NCBI RefSeq assembly: GCF_033115175.1
Contig: NC_084834.1
Coordinates: forward strand, 122,942,275 to 123,006,274
DNA length: 64,000 nt
Direction of reading: 5' to 3'
DNA from: Lepus europaeus
Lineage: Eukaryota; Chordata; Mammalia; Lagomorpha; Leporidae
Shown here: one piece after another, positions 19,376 to 30,479 of the stretch
How the letters are laid out: every line of letters starts with the position of its first letter
How positions within the stretch are numbered: position 1 is the stretch's first letter
Translations under genes and position numbers: made by a program
The notes under the pieces: model-generated
The model's input: the letters and a program-made list of their open reading frames with translations, nothing else
Databases searched by the model: none
Told to the model about the DNA's origin: nothing

Positions 19376-19984
19376 TGAAGTAGGCAGGCATACAGGTTGG
19401 AGTTGATCAGATTTGTGAACTGGAAGACCACGCCCCTGTGTGACCTCATGCCCCTACCAGATGCCTTTGCCATGCCCCTGTGTGGCCTCATTCCCCTACC
19501 TGGCCGCACCGGTGTGCCCACCAGCCAATCAGGTTAATTGACCACTCCCCTTTGTAGTGGGTTAAAAGCCTGGGGCACAGTGTGCCCGGCCCTGCTTCTT
19601 CAGGAGGGGGCTTGCTGTAGACCCGCGCCTCCAGGGCACATGGCTGGTTCCTGGTGCTCGGTATGAACCCCCATTCACCATTACCACCCCCCCACCCCCG
19701 CTAAACAAAGTTCTCACTCTCTTATGCATCTTCCTTACTAAATAAAAGCTTAAAACATACCATGCTGCCTCGTTTATCTGTGCCGGTATTTAGAATTCTT
19801 CTCTAAATATTAGGCAAGAACCCTCTCGGGCTTATTAATGTCGGGGACTTAGTAATAAGCCCTTGTTGAAATCGTAAGGCACCCCAAATTCTAGCAGCAC
19901 ATGTGGCACCCCGGATAGCATTTCTAGGGAACTTTAAGGGGCCACATTTCAGAGTAAATTTTAGGGGGGTCTTTTCCGATTTCA
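19376..19984 (+). mobile_element. Solo LTR 'B', TG...CA with 4-bp target duplication
   Basis: It starts TGAAGTAGGC, ends CGATTTCA, carries AATAAA, and splits a plus-strand CSINE between 'GGTCCCTG' and 'CACCCGCG'. CCTG is duplicated on both sides. The 4-bp duplication fits a gammaretrovirus-type integrase. Confidence 0.8.
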
Positions 19985-20101
19985 CCTGCACCCGCGTGGG
20001 AGACCAGGAGGCACCTGCCTCCTGGCTTCAGATTGGCGCAGCTCTGGCCGTTGCTGGCGGGGAGTGAACCTGCAAAATCAGAATCAAAATGGAGTGAGTG
20101 T

Positions 20102-20822
20102 TGTTAGGAAACTGGTGCAGTTTTATCTATGGCGCGATCTACACCCACCATCCTAGCTTTGGCGCGATCTACACCCACCATCCTAGGCTCTAGCCCCCGC
20201 CGGCATTGCTGGAAGCCAAGTGGCCACATGGCCCAACCACCGGTGTGAGCCTCACCCCCATCCTAATGGGATTCGCTGCTCCTGCTTCCCTGCGCACCCT
20301 CTGGCAAAGTTTTTTTTTTTTTAACAGGCAGAGTTAGACAGAGAGAGAGACAGAGAGATAGGTCTTCCTTTTTCCGTTAGTTACGGCTGGCCTGCCCATC
20401 CGAAGCCAGGAGCCAGGTGCTTCCTCCTGGTCTCCCATGCGGGTGCAGGGCCCAAGGACCTGGGCCATCCTCCACTGCACTCCCGGGCCACAGCAGAGAG
20501 CTGGATTGGAAGAGGAGCAACTGGGACCAGAACCCGGGGTGCTGGCGCCGCAGGCAGAGGACTAGCCCAGTGAGCCGTGGCATTGGCTCTGGCAAAGTTT
20601 TAAAAGGACCTGTTCCTGAACACGTGACTCTCTCTTAGCTCCTCTCATCTGCTCTCCTCTCCTCCTCTCGTCTTCTTTCCTCACTAGCTCCTCTCCTCTG
20701 TCTCTCTTTCTTATACTCTTTCTCTCTAATCCTTCTTCGCCCCTCCCCTCCAGTCTGCTGGGTTTTCCCCAATAAACCCTTTCCCTTACTCGGGTGTTAG
20801 GTGTGCTTTGTGATGGCTAACA
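20102..20822 (+). mobile_element. Solo LTR 'A' copy 2, AGTGT target duplication
   Basis: TGTTAGG...GGCTAACA with perfect 5-bp AGTGT repeats on both sides (20097-20101 and 20823-20827). It contains AATAAACCC and a CT-rich U3/R and holds a young minus-strand CSINE. Confidence 0.85.
20314..20586 (-). mobile_element. Young CSINE inside LTR A copy 2
   Basis: Flanked by CTCTGGCAAAGTTTT at 20299 and 20587. Confidence 0.9.
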
Positions 20823-21587
20823 AGTGTGGCTAACAGCTAATTGCAGATCTCTTGCTTCTGCACATATTCGCTTTGCTTGCTAACGTCTAAGGGTGGATCT
20901 TTTGAAACTAGGAACTCGGTTTGAAGTGGGGTCTTTTCTGACTTCAGGTTGACCGAAATGTGTCCTCCACTGTTGTCTCACCACCATATCTTGGATCTGT
21001 TACTGGGTTTGTTATTGTTAACTGTTATCTTACAACCATATTCTGGTTTTCCTCTATTGTTCCCTGCATACCAAGGGTCCCGTTCAAAATTGTGAGCCCT
21101 AGTGGACAATATAAAAAGCTGTGTAACCCACTGTTGGGGGCCGCACTCTGGTAAGGAGTGTCAGTCCCGATCGGTTACCTTGCCTTTCATTTGTCTCTCA
21201 TTTGCTTCTCATTTTCAATAAGATTCATGTGTGACTGTCACCAGTTTTTGTAACATTTTGTCTTAGCTGACGAGTGGATGCAACAAACCAATGGATAGAA
21301 GACCTTTCTCTCTGTCTCTCCCTCTCACTGTCTGTAACTCTACCTCTCAAGTAAATAAATAAAATCTTAAAAAAAAAAAAAAGTGGGGCAGCTGGGACTA
21401 GAAACGCACCCACGTGGGATGCTGGCACTGCAGGCGGCAGCTTTACCCGCTGTGCCATGGCACTGGCCCCTACATCTTTAGTCTTTCATGTGTACAGACA
21501 CAAACCCTGAGCAGCTAATCCCCAGTAACAGGAGGCCTGATCAAGTGAGAGCAGTGAGTCTGTCCAGATTTATCCTGTCCAAACTCA

Positions 21588-21955
21588 TGTTAGTAAAATG
21601 GCGCAGCCTCGCCACTATCCTAGACTCTAGCCCCCTAGCCCCCTCCCCACCCCTTGGTGGAAGCCAGGTAGCCACGTGGCCCAACCACCAGTGTCAGCCC
21701 CACCCCTCTCTTTCCCAATGGGATTCCTTGCTCCTACTTCCCTGCCTGCCTCCAGGCAAAGTTTTAAAAGGACCTGTTCCTGAACACGTGGCTCTTTCTC
21801 TCTGTCTCCTAACCTCTGTCTCCCTCTCTCTGTCTCTCTTACACTCTCCTTCTCCCTCTTTTCTTTCTTCGCCCTTTCCCTCTGGTCTGTCGGGTTTCCC
21901 CCAATAACCCCTTTCTCTTACTCCGGTGTTTGGTGTATTTTGTGACGGCCTTACA
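21588..21955 (+). mobile_element. Solo LTR 'A' copy 3
   Basis: TGTTAGTAAAATGGC...GGCCTTACA, aligned along its length with copies 1 and 2; AATAAC replaces AATAAA. Confidence 0.75.
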
Positions 21956-22029
21956 ACTTGAGTAAAGTGCCCTACAGGAAATAGGGATACAAATGGAAAG
22001 GCACAGGAGACCCCAGACTCCCAGCTCAG

Positions 22030-22400
22030 TGAGCAGGTGCATCTCCCCTGACCCCGATACCCCCTGCTCTTGGGCTCTGGCAGCCTGCTAGGACCCCCAG
22101 GGTGTGCCCAGTTCTTTCTCTGACTCTTCTCTCCTCCTCTGTAGCTTTCCGTTCCTCTCTGTGTATATATAAAATAAACCCTCCCTCACCTGCTCCCCTG
22201 TCCCAGGTGCCAGGCACACCCTTCCCCTTCCTAACAAACCTACCAGCCCTGTGGGTCCTCCTCAGGGCCAAAGCCACAGTCCTGATCACCACCAGCCTCC
22301 GAGGTGTCTCTCCTGGCCTCCTCCTCGCTCTGGATCTCTGGGTTTCCCTCTCCCACCCAAGGTTGTGTCCTGCCCCAGGCTTCCTCAGCTCTCTCCCTGC
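22030..22400 (+). mobile_element. Possible LTR fragment 'F'
   Basis: TATATATAAAATAAACC with CT-rich surroundings, like an LTR promoter and polyadenylation region. Not certain. Confidence 0.3.
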
Positions 22401-22490
22401 AAGCATGATAATAACAAAGCTCTTTACTGAGGACAGGCACTTTACATATGTTATCTCTGATTCTTAAGAAAATCGTGCAAGGGAGATAAG
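22400..22490 (+). mobile_element. MIR fragment
   Basis: GACAGGCACTTTACATATGTTATCTC is a typical MIR block. Confidence 0.5.
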
Positions 22491-22650
22491 ACAGTTAACA
22501 AGCTTGAATTAGCTCTCAGGAGCCAGTCCTAGTGTTTCCAATTAGCCTCTTGTAAGTAATTGCAAGAAGTGATATCAGGATGAATTAAAGGGCTTTCCAA
22601 GAAAGGAGAGCTCTCCGGTCCAGAGGGGCCCCAGCCTAGGCACTGGCCAC

Positions 22651-22734
22651 CACTCTCCCTCCCCCCGTGCTGCCTTTGCTGTCGACCTCCCACACTCTCC
22701 CTCCCCCCGTGCTGCCTTTGCTGTCGACCTCCCA
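22651..22734 (+). repeat. Perfect 42-bp tandem duplication
   Basis: Two identical adjacent copies starting CACTCTCCCTCCCCCCGTGC. Confidence 0.95.
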
Positions 22735-22875
22735 CCTGATCCTGACCCCTCTCCGGCCCCTGCCTCAGTGCCCAGCTCTGGAACCCTTAGCAGCATGTAC
22801 TGGGTGACTCTGCTAGCATCTTCCTGGGCCTAAACCATCACAGAAAAATGCTTTTGCTTTCAAATACTATAAATT

Positions 22876-23160
22876 ATTACTTATTTATCTATTTGAAAGG
22901 TAGACTAGCAGAGAGAAAGGGAGAAACAGTTGGTCTTTCATTCATTGATTTACCCCTCAAAACAGCTACACAGATCAGGAGTGGGCCAGACCAAAGCCAG
23001 CAGCAGCCAGGAACCCCATCCTGGTCTCCCTCGTGGGTGGTGAGGGCCCAGGCACTCGGGCCGTCTTCTGCTGCCTTCGCCGGTCCATTAGCAGGGAGCT
23101 GAACTGGAGCAGCACTGCTAGCCAGACAGGCGGAGGCTTCACCCGCTGCGCCACGATGCT
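22876..23160 (-). mobile_element. CSINE
   Basis: ACTTATTTATCTATTTGAAAGG.. to GCGCCACGATGCTCA. Confidence 0.85.
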
Positions 23161-23196
23161 CACTCTTGGCCACTGCATTTCATGTTGGCTGTGTTC

Positions 23197-23585
23197 TGTG
23201 ATGGAGCAAGGACAAAGCCGAAGATCCGTGTTGGCCTCTCAGCTGCAAGCAGACCCTCTGTTCCCAGTGTTCAGCTGGCTCAGCCCTGCTCTGCCTTGAC
23301 CACCGGAGATTCCAGCCATCAGCCATCAGCCTGAGCTCTCCCCTCCCTCCCACGCCACCCCACCCAAAGTCGCCCCTCTCTCTCGGCAGTGAGCCTTAGC
23401 CCAAGACCCCCAAGCCCTTCCCAACTGCTTGGCGCTAGAGGAGCCACCATTTGTAAGGGAAGGTGCTCTGTCAGCTGTGCACTCACTGGGAGCGAGCCCC
23501 TCCCAGGCTTGTTCTCCGAACAGACCTCGTCTGGCTGTGAGTTCATGTGCTGCCTCCTCTTTGTACTGCTCTCCTTTTCCTTACA
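23197..23585 (+). mobile_element. LTR 'D' copy 1
   Basis: It starts TGTGATGGAGCAAGG and ends CCTTACA, and shares the AGCCTTAGCCCA..ACCCCCAAGCCC block with the copies at 25.5 and 35.3 kb. Confidence 0.6.
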
Positions 23586-23667
23586 ATGTTTCTTCTAAGT
23601 TTTGGCATTGTTTTTCTTTACTGAAGAAAAAAAAAAAGACAATTACCTGCAGAAGTTATTTATTTAT

Positions 23668-23971
23668 TACAGATTTGCTTATTTGTTTGAAATTCAGAGA
23701 GAGAGAGAGAGAGAAAGATCATCCATCTGCTCGTTCACTCCCCAGATGGTCCTAATGGCCGGGGCTGGACCAGGCCAAAGCCAGGAGCCAGGAGCCTCAT
23801 CAGGGTCTCCCACATGGGTGGCAGGGGCCCAAACATTCAGGCTGTCCTCTGCTGCTTTTCCCAGGCACATTAGTAGAGAGCTGGATCGGAAGTGGCACAA
23901 CTGGGACATGAACAGGTGCCCATGTGGAATGCAGGCAGCATTTCCACCCGCTCAGCTGCAGCGCCAGCCCC
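23668..23971 (-). mobile_element. CSINE
   Basis: Antisense order to GCAGCGCCAGCCCC. Confidence 0.85.
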
Positions 23972-24335
23972 TGGAGAGGCTATTTTAAATTCACGGTGAT
24001 TTGTGTTTTGCTGAGCTGTGGGATGCAATTTTTGCAGAGCTTAGTAGGCTCAGCGGTGGAAGTCAGGAGCCATGGTTACAGGGAAATTCACAAAAAGTCA
24101 CCAGTATGAACGAGGAAGCAATGTAGCCAGGGCCATAGCTAATGTGCAGAAAGAGCAGGAAGCTGTGAAATCTGGCTAAGCAGTGAGGGACGGACAACAC
24201 TGTTCTGGTTAGGTAGCTGACTGCTAAGGGTATTAGGCAAACGTTAATCCAATTCTAAAGCCATACCAGAACAAATATGTATTCTTTGTTTTAGAACAAA
24301 GCTGGCCCATCTGACTGACAAACTCAGCATCTTCG
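23972..24335. other. Unique sequence
   Basis: Nothing recognised. Confidence 0.35.
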
Positions 24336-24662
24336 GGGCCTGCGCTGTGAAGCAGTGGGTTAAAGCCCTGACCTGCAGCCCGGGCATCCCATATGGATGC
24401 CAGTTCCAGTCCCGGCTGCTCCACTTCCAATCCAGCTCTCTGTTAATGCATCTGAGAAAAGCAACAGTAGATGGCCCAAATCCTTGGGCCCCTGTACCCA
24501 TGTGAGAGACCCAGAAGAAGCTCCTGGCTCCTGAATTTGGATTGGCTTAGCTCCAGATGTTGCAGCCATCTGGGGAGTGAACCAGCAGATGGAAGACCTT
24601 TCTCTCTGTATTTCTCTCTCTGTAACTCTTTCAAATAAATAAAATAAATATTTAAGGAAAAA
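24336..24662 (+). mobile_element. CSINE
   Basis: GGGGCCTGCGCTGTGAAGC.. to TCAAATAAATAAAATAAAT. Confidence 0.9.
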
Positions 24663-24827
24663 AGAAAGCTCAGCATGTTAGATCACACTTTGATGCAGGT
24701 GCAATCACATTTATAAAGCCTGATCCATCTATCAATGCAGAGCTGTCGGCATCCAGCTCGCCACGTCTTGGTGGCTCCAGAGACGTAAGGTGACTTGAGT
24801 GATCCCTCTTCAGAAAAGCAGTGGAGG

Positions 24828-25089
24828 CCGGCGCTGTGGCATAGTGGGTAAGGCTATTGCCTGCAGTGCCGGCATCCCATACAGGCACTGGTTTGAGTCC
24901 TGGCTGCTCCACTTCTGATCCAGCTCTCTGCTATGGCCTAGGAAAGCAGTAGAAGGTGGCCCAAATGTTTGGGCTCCTGCACTCGCGTGGGAGACCTGGA
25001 AGAAGTTCCTGGTTCCTGGTTTTGGATTTTGGATCAGCTCAGCTCTGGCTGTTGGCAGCCATTTGGGGAGTGAACCAGTGGATGGAAGA

Positions 25090-25136
<47 letters not shown>

Positions 25137-25190
25137 CTCTGTAACTCTGTTTTTCAAATAAATAAATAAATCTTTAAAAAGAAAAGAAAG
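24828..25190 (+). mobile_element. CSINE with long CT tract
   Basis: GGCCGGCGCTGTGGCATAG head; CT tract 25092-25131; AATAAATAAATAAATC tail. Confidence 0.93.
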
Positions 25191-25530
25191 GAATACAAAA
25201 GCCTCAAACGTCTGTGCACTTCGCAGAAGTATCCAAGCATGTAGCACGTTCCTGCAGCCCTCACTGGTCCTGGACGGGACCCACGCAAATAAAGAAACAA
25301 GACTGGAACCTCACTTTAGTCATTTTGGGACACATCCCTCTGTGCTGCTCAGCTCCTTAGAGAGGAAAAGCCTTGGCCAACCCTTAATAATGACACCCGC
25401 ATCACAGCAAGAGTGTATGCTGGACAAAAGGCTTGTACCCTAATCGTCAGGGTCACGGCCAGCGTTTTGGGCCAGGGTCCGGCACACATGGCCTTTGTGA
25501 TTCCTCATACCAACCTGGAGATAAGTGCAC

Positions 25531-25985
25531 TGTGATGGATCAAGGACAAAAGCCCGAGGACTACTTTGGCCTCCCACCTGTGTGACTGGAACCAGACCAA
25601 AACTCCCTGAGTTCTCCTTCAGCGGGCTCAGCCCTGCCCTGCCTCGACCGTTGGCCAAGCACTATCTTAGGAGTCCAGCCATTAGCTCCAGCTCTCCCCA
25701 CTAAGTTCAGCCTTAGTTCAAACCTCCCCAACCACAGTGCTATCTTGAGGGATCAGCTGCTGGCCCAAGCTCTCCTCATTGTCTCTAAAGCTCAGCCTTA
25801 GCCCAGACACCCCAAGCCCTCCCCACTACTTTACGCTGTCTAAGCCACTAGTTTGTGCGAGAAGGGGCCCTCTGCTGTGTGTTGGCAGGTGGCTCTCTGC
25901 CGTGTGTTCGCCAGGTTTGTGAATAAACCTATTCTAGCCGTGGGTCCCTGTTCTGTCTCCTCTTTGTCTGCTCTCCTATCCTTAC
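25531..25985 (+). mobile_element. LTR 'D' copy 2
   Basis: TGTGATGGATCAAGG start, GTGAATAAACC polyadenylation region, CCTTACA end. Nearly identical to 35412-35660 over its second half. Confidence 0.7.
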
Positions 25986-25999
25986 ACTCTGCCTGGTCT

Positions 26000-26070
26000 C
26001 CATCCTGCAGACAGGAAACTGAGCCCTGCAGAAGTTAAACAATTTGCAAAGATGCGAACTGGCTTCCAGC
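26000..26070 (+). mobile_element. MIR fragment
   Basis: CAGACAGGAAACTGAG followed by GAAGTTAAACAATTTGC matches MIR core. Confidence 0.5.
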
Positions 26071-26088
26071 CTTGGAGTTCCTGGGTCT

Positions 26089-26482
26089 GTGAGAAGGCAG
26101 GTCACCAGGCTGAGCCCCTAAGGAGATGGACGGTCTCCAGGAGACCCCCACTATCTCCATGAGCCCCAAGCCAATCAACATACATACGTGGAACCTCTGT
26201 CCAATGGGCACCGCCACAGGATGACCCAGTGAGCAGACAGCAATGCCTTAGAACCGGGTCACTTCCAAAGCCACTGCCCCGCTCGGGCACTCCGCCTGGT
26301 CTCCTCTCGGACCAGACGCTTTCTTTGTTGCTTGCCAATCAAATAAAAGTTTCTCTTCTGTCTAATAAAAGTTCCTGCTTCTTTGCAAATTGATTCCCAG
26401 CTTTTTATTTCTATTCTAAGCTGAGGAAAAGAACCCACGAGACTCGCTCTGGCCACCGCCCTCCCCTCCGCGCCTGGTAACA
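26089..26482 (+). mobile_element. LTR-like fragment 'E'
   Basis: Two AATAAAAG signals about 25 bp apart followed by GAAAAGAACCCACGAGACTCG and GGTAACA, a class I R-U5 layout. No target duplication found. Confidence 0.45.
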
Positions 26483-26499
26483 CTTCTTTCAGACTACAG

Positions 26500-27060
26500 A
26501 AAATACCTCCTTTTTCCTTTTTAATACCTTCAACTTGTTTAATAACAATTTTTGAGAGATGACTCAGGTTTCATAAAACTTCAAAGTGCACAAGTCCGTG
26601 GTTTCTGGCACAGAGAATCGTGCAGCCGTCACTGCTATCTAACTCCAGAACATTTTCCTGTTCAACATTTCACCCCAACAAACTGTCCCCACCTCATCCC
26701 TCCAGCCCCTGCATCACTCTCCGGTTACTACGGCTTTGCCTGTGTTGGACATTTCATATAAGTGGAACCACGCACTATGTGGCCTCTTACGTCTGGCTTT
26801 CTTCACTTGGAACTGAAGTTTCCAAGGTTTGTTTCTCTGTGTTCTAGCAGGTGTCAGTGCCTCATTCTGTTTTGTGGTTGAATAATATTACGCTGTATGG
26901 CTCTACTTGAATAATATTGCCTTGTACTGCTCTACTTGAATAATATTGCATCGTAGGGCTCTACAACATTTTGTCCGTGCGTTCCTCTGCTGGTGGACAT
27001 GCTTTGACGTTTGAAGAACTAAATCCGTCGTCTTGCAGAACGCTCACCATGCTCAGCTCT
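26500..27060 (-). mobile_element. L1M 3' fragment, inverted
   Basis: CATTTCATATAAGTGGAACCA and CTGGCTTTCTTCACTTGG match the reverse complement of the L1M 3' UTR. Contains a 29-bp triplication. Confidence 0.65.
26878..26964 (-). repeat. 29-bp x 3 tandem repeat within L1M
   Basis: Three units starting TTGAATAATATT and ending GCTCTAC, at 26878, 26907 and 26936. Confidence 0.9.
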
Positions 27061-27416
27061 ACTGCCTGCCTATTCCTGGTGCTCTGCAGCTGGTTTCCCT
27101 AGCTTTACTTTCCTCAAAGACTTAGAAAAAACCCATGTTCTTCATAACTTGGTCATCACACACAGCACGTGGGAAAAGATCACCTGGCCTGCACACAGAA
27201 GCTGCACAGTTCCAGGCCCATGGGTGGAATCTGATACCACGTGCTCAAGAGGCAGTATCTGCATTTTAACGCGCCAGTGGATTCTAGTGCAGGAGTCCCC
27301 AGAACGCGATTTGAGAAAACACTGCTCGCTGTCCTTAAGTCCTGATGGTCATGACACTTGGCATTTCACAGGAGTCATAAAAGCAATTCGTAGGTCCTTG
27401 ACTAAGCAGACTTTTT
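27061..27416. other. Unique sequence
   Basis: A short open frame at 27149 has no recognisable domain. Confidence 0.35.
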
Positions 27417-27432
27417 AAAAGTTGAGCTGGAG

Positions 27433-27765
27433 GCTGGTGCCGTGGCTCAATAGGCTAATCCTCCACCTGCGGCGCCGGCACACCGGGTTCTAGTCCCGGT
27501 TGGGGCGCCGGTTTCTATCCCGGTTGCCCCTCTTCCAGGCCAGCTCTCTGCTATGGCCCGGGAGTGCAGTGGAGGATGGCCCAAGTGCTTGGGCCCTGCA
27601 CCCCACGGGAGACCAGAAGAAGCACCTGGCTCCTGCCTTCAGATCAGTGCGGTGCACCAGCTGCGGTGGCCATTGGAGGGTGAACCAACGGCAAAAGGAA
27701 GACCTTCCTCTCTGTCTCTCTCTCTCACTGTCCACTCTGCCTGTCAAAAAAAAAAAAAAAAAAAA
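27433..27765 (+). mobile_element. Young CSINE, poly-A form
   Basis: Flanked by AAAAGTTGAGCTGGAG at 27417 and 27766. Confidence 0.95.
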
Positions 27766-28017
27766 AAAAGTTGAGCTGGAGACATTATTTCCAGCTTAGT
27801 ATAAGGGGCCTAGGTTCGTGTCCTGGCCGCTGCTCCTGAGGAGGTGGCCGTGGGAAGGAGCGATGTCCAGGAGAACAGTGAGGTGGTAATTAGGTAGCTG
27901 CCCTGCAGTGAGTGAAGCAGCCACGTGTAGTCTTAGCGGCTGTGGAAGCCAAATGGCCTCTGGGAATTAAACCACTGCGCAGATGGCTATGGCACTGACC
28001 TCAGACGCCACAAATGC

Positions 28018-28290
28018 AGGGATGGGTGTTGCGGCTTCAGATGCCTGCATCCCATACCCAAGGGCCTGGTTGGAGCTCAGCTGATGATCCAGCTTCCTGC
28101 TGATGCATCCTGGGAGGCAGCAGATGAGGGCTCAAGTGCTTGGACCCCTGCCACCCACTTGGAGACCCAGATGGAGCTCTTGGCTCCTGGCTGCAGCCTG
28201 GCCCTGCCCCAGCTGTTGTGCTCATTTAGAGTGAACCAGTGGATGAAAGGTCTCTTTCTCTCTGCCTATCATGTCAATAAACTTTTTGTA
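28018..28290 (+). mobile_element. Old CSINE
   Basis: GATGCCTGCATCCCATAC.. to TCTGCCTATCATGTCAATAAAC. Confidence 0.75.
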
Positions 28291-28631
28291 CATTTTTTTT
28301 TTTGACAGGCAGAGTGGACAGTGAAAGAGAGAGACAGAGAGAAAGGTCTTCCTTTTTGCCGTTGGTTCACCCTCCAATGGCCGCCGCGGTAGGCGCGCTG
28401 CGGCTGGCGCACCGCGCTGATCCGATGGCAGGAGCCAGGTGCTTCTCCTGGTCTCCCACGGAGTGCAGGGCCCAAGGACTTGGGCCATCCTCCACTGCAC
28501 TCCCTGACCACAGCAGAGAGCTGGCCTGGAAGAGGGGCAACCGGGACAGGATCGGTGCCCCCACCGGGACTAGAACCCGGTGTGCCAGCGCCGCAGGTGG
28601 AGGATTAGCCTATTGAGCCGTGGCACCGGCC
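28291..28631 (-). mobile_element. Young CSINE in the tail of an older one
   Basis: Target duplication GTCAATA(A/C)ACTTTTT at 28273 and 28632. Confidence 0.93.
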
Positions 28632-28644
28632 GTCAATACACTTT

Positions 28645-28760
28645 TTAAAAAATATTTATTTATTTATTTATTTGAAAGGCAGACTTACAGAGAGAGAAAG
28701 GGAGAGACAAAGAGAAAGATTTTCCATCTACAGTCACTCTGCAAATGACCACAACCGGAG
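28645..28760 (-). mobile_element. CSINE, truncated
   Basis: Tail side only, from ATATTTATTTATTTATT to CCACAACCGGAGCC. Confidence 0.75.
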
Positions 28761-29035
28761 CCGGCTTCATGTTAATCCGTTGCCTTCGGCACCAGCATCC
28801 CATGTAGGGGCTGGTTCGTGTTCCTGCTGTTCCTCTTCCAATCTAGCTCTCTGCTATGGCCTAGGAAAAGCAGCAGAAGATGGCTCAAATGTTTAGGCCA
28901 CTGCACCCATGTGGGGAGACCCAGATGAAGCGCCTGGCTTTGATCTGGCCCAGTCATGGCCATTGCAGCCATGTGTGGAATGAACCAGCTGGAAGATCTC
29001 TCTCTCTCTTTGAGTCTCCTTCCCTCTAGCACTGA
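28761..29035 (+). mobile_element. CSINE, head degraded
   Basis: CGGCACCAGCATCCCATG.. to the CT tract and GTCTCCTTCCC. Confidence 0.8.
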
Positions 29036-29060
29036 AGTCATGGAAAAAGAAAAAAAAAAT

Positions 29061-29393
29061 TGGGGCCAATACTGTGACATAGCCAGGTAAAACTGCTGCC
29101 TGCATTACCGACATCCCATATGGGTGCAGGTTTGAGTCCTGGCTGCTCCACTTCCGATCCAGCTCCCTGCTATGACCTGGTAAAGCAGTGGAAGATGGTC
29201 CAAGTGCTTGGGCCCCTGCACCCACATGTGAGACCTGAAAGAAGCTCCTGGCTCCTGGCTTCGGATCAGCCCAGCTCCAGCCATTGTGGCCATTTGAGGA
29301 GTAAACCAGTGGATGGAAAACTTCTGTCTCTCTTTGTCTCTCTCTGTAACTGTCTGCCGTTCAAATAAATAAATACAATTTTTTTTTAAAAAA
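29061..29393 (+). mobile_element. CSINE
   Basis: TTGGGGCCAATACTGTG.. to CAAATAAATAAATAC. Confidence 0.9.
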
Positions 29394-29440
29394 ATGATGT
29401 TTATTAAAAAAAAGATGTAGTATATTTTTAAAAACTTCCA

Positions 29441-29737
29441 GGCTGGTGCTGTGGCATAGCGGATAAAGCTGCTACCTGAAGTGCCGGTATCCCATATGGG
29501 TGCCAGTTTGAGTCCCGCTGCTCCACTTCTGATCCAGCTCTCTGCTATGGCCTGGGAAAGCAGCAGAGGATGGCCCCTACACCTGCATGGGAGAGCTGGA
29601 AAAAGCTCCTGGCTCCTGGCTTCTGGCTTCATATCGGCACAGTTCTGGACATTGCGGCCAATTGGGGGGTGAACCATCAGACAGACGACCTCTCTCTCTC
29701 TCCCTCTCCTTCTTTCTGTGTAACTCTGACTTTCAAA

Positions 29738-29768
<31 letters not shown>

Positions 29769-29785
29769 ATATTTTAAAAATAAAA
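29441..29785 (+). mobile_element. CSINE with expanded AAAT tail
   Basis: AGGCTGGTGCTGTGGC head and about ten AAAT units at the tail. Confidence 0.92.
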
Positions 29786-29859
29786 ACTTCCTATTTCCCA
29801 AAAAGTAAGAAGAGTATAATAAGACTTAGCAATTACTGATATTAAAAAGTGTATTTGAA

Positions 29860-30191
29860 GGCCAGCGCCGTGGCTCACTAGGCTAATCCTCCGCCTGCGG
29901 TGCTGACACCCCAGATTCTAGTCCTGGTTGGGGCACCAGATTCTGTCCTGGTTGCTCCTCTTCCAGGCCAGCTCTCTGCTGTGGCCCGGGAAGGCAGTGG
30001 AGGATGGCCCAAGTGCTTGGGCCCTGCACCCACATGGGAGACCAGGAGGAAGCACCTGGCTCCTGGCTTCGGATCGGCACAGCGTGCCGGTGGTGGCAGC
30101 CATTTTTGGGGTAAACCAACAGAAGGAAGACCTTTCTCTCTGTCTGTGTCTCTCTCTCTCACTGTCTAACTCTGCCTATCAAAAAAAAAAA
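29860..30191 (+). mobile_element. Young CSINE, poly-A form
   Basis: Flanked by AAAAAGTGTATTTGAA at 29844 and 30192. Confidence 0.95.
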
Positions 30192-30254
30192 AAAAAGTGT
30201 ATTTGAAAGAAGACAACACGCAAAAAGAAAAACTAATAATAAAAAAAAAAAAGA

Positions 30255-30375
30255 AAAAATAGTTTATTTAAGAGAGAGACAGAGACTGAGATCTCCCAGT
30301 CTAAAACCAGGAGCCCAGAACTTCCTCTGTGTCTGCCATGTGGTGGCACACACCCAACTACTTTATCCACCACCA
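30255..30375 (-). mobile_element. CSINE fragment
   Basis: GTTTATTTAAGAGAGAGACAG.. CCAGGAGCCCAGAAC. Confidence 0.6.
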
Positions 30376-30479
30376 GCAGTATTTTGCCAATATAATTTCA
30401 TCATCCTTGTTTTTGCAAAAATACTTTATTGATTGTTTCAAAGTTGTTTTTTAACAGTCAATTTCTTGTAATCAGGATA

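Larger units (their letters stand above)
20071..21285 (+). mobile_element. Solo LTR 'C', interrupted, AACC target duplication
   Basis: It starts TGCAAAATCAG, ends GATGCAACA, has AACC on both sides and a TATAAAAAG box near 21112. It splits the same CSINE a second time and is itself split by LTR A (20102-20822). Confidence 0.75.
19221..21382 (+). mobile_element. CSINE split twice by LTRs B and C
   Basis: Pieces 19221-19375, 19985-20070 and 21286-21382 join in the right order and phase of the CSINE consensus, with the A tail at 21370-21382. Confidence 0.82.
19008..21472 (-). mobile_element. Outermost CSINE of a five-level nest
   Basis: The antisense element reads to GGTGGGGCAGCC at 19220 and resumes at 21383 (GTGGGGCAGCTGGGACTAG) to CACTGGCCCC. 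The shared GTGGGGCAGC is the target duplication of the inserted plus-strand CSINE. Confidence 0.8.

Noticed and set aside
29105-29677. 190-codon minus frame
   Set aside because: Antisense reading of two plus-strand CSINEs.
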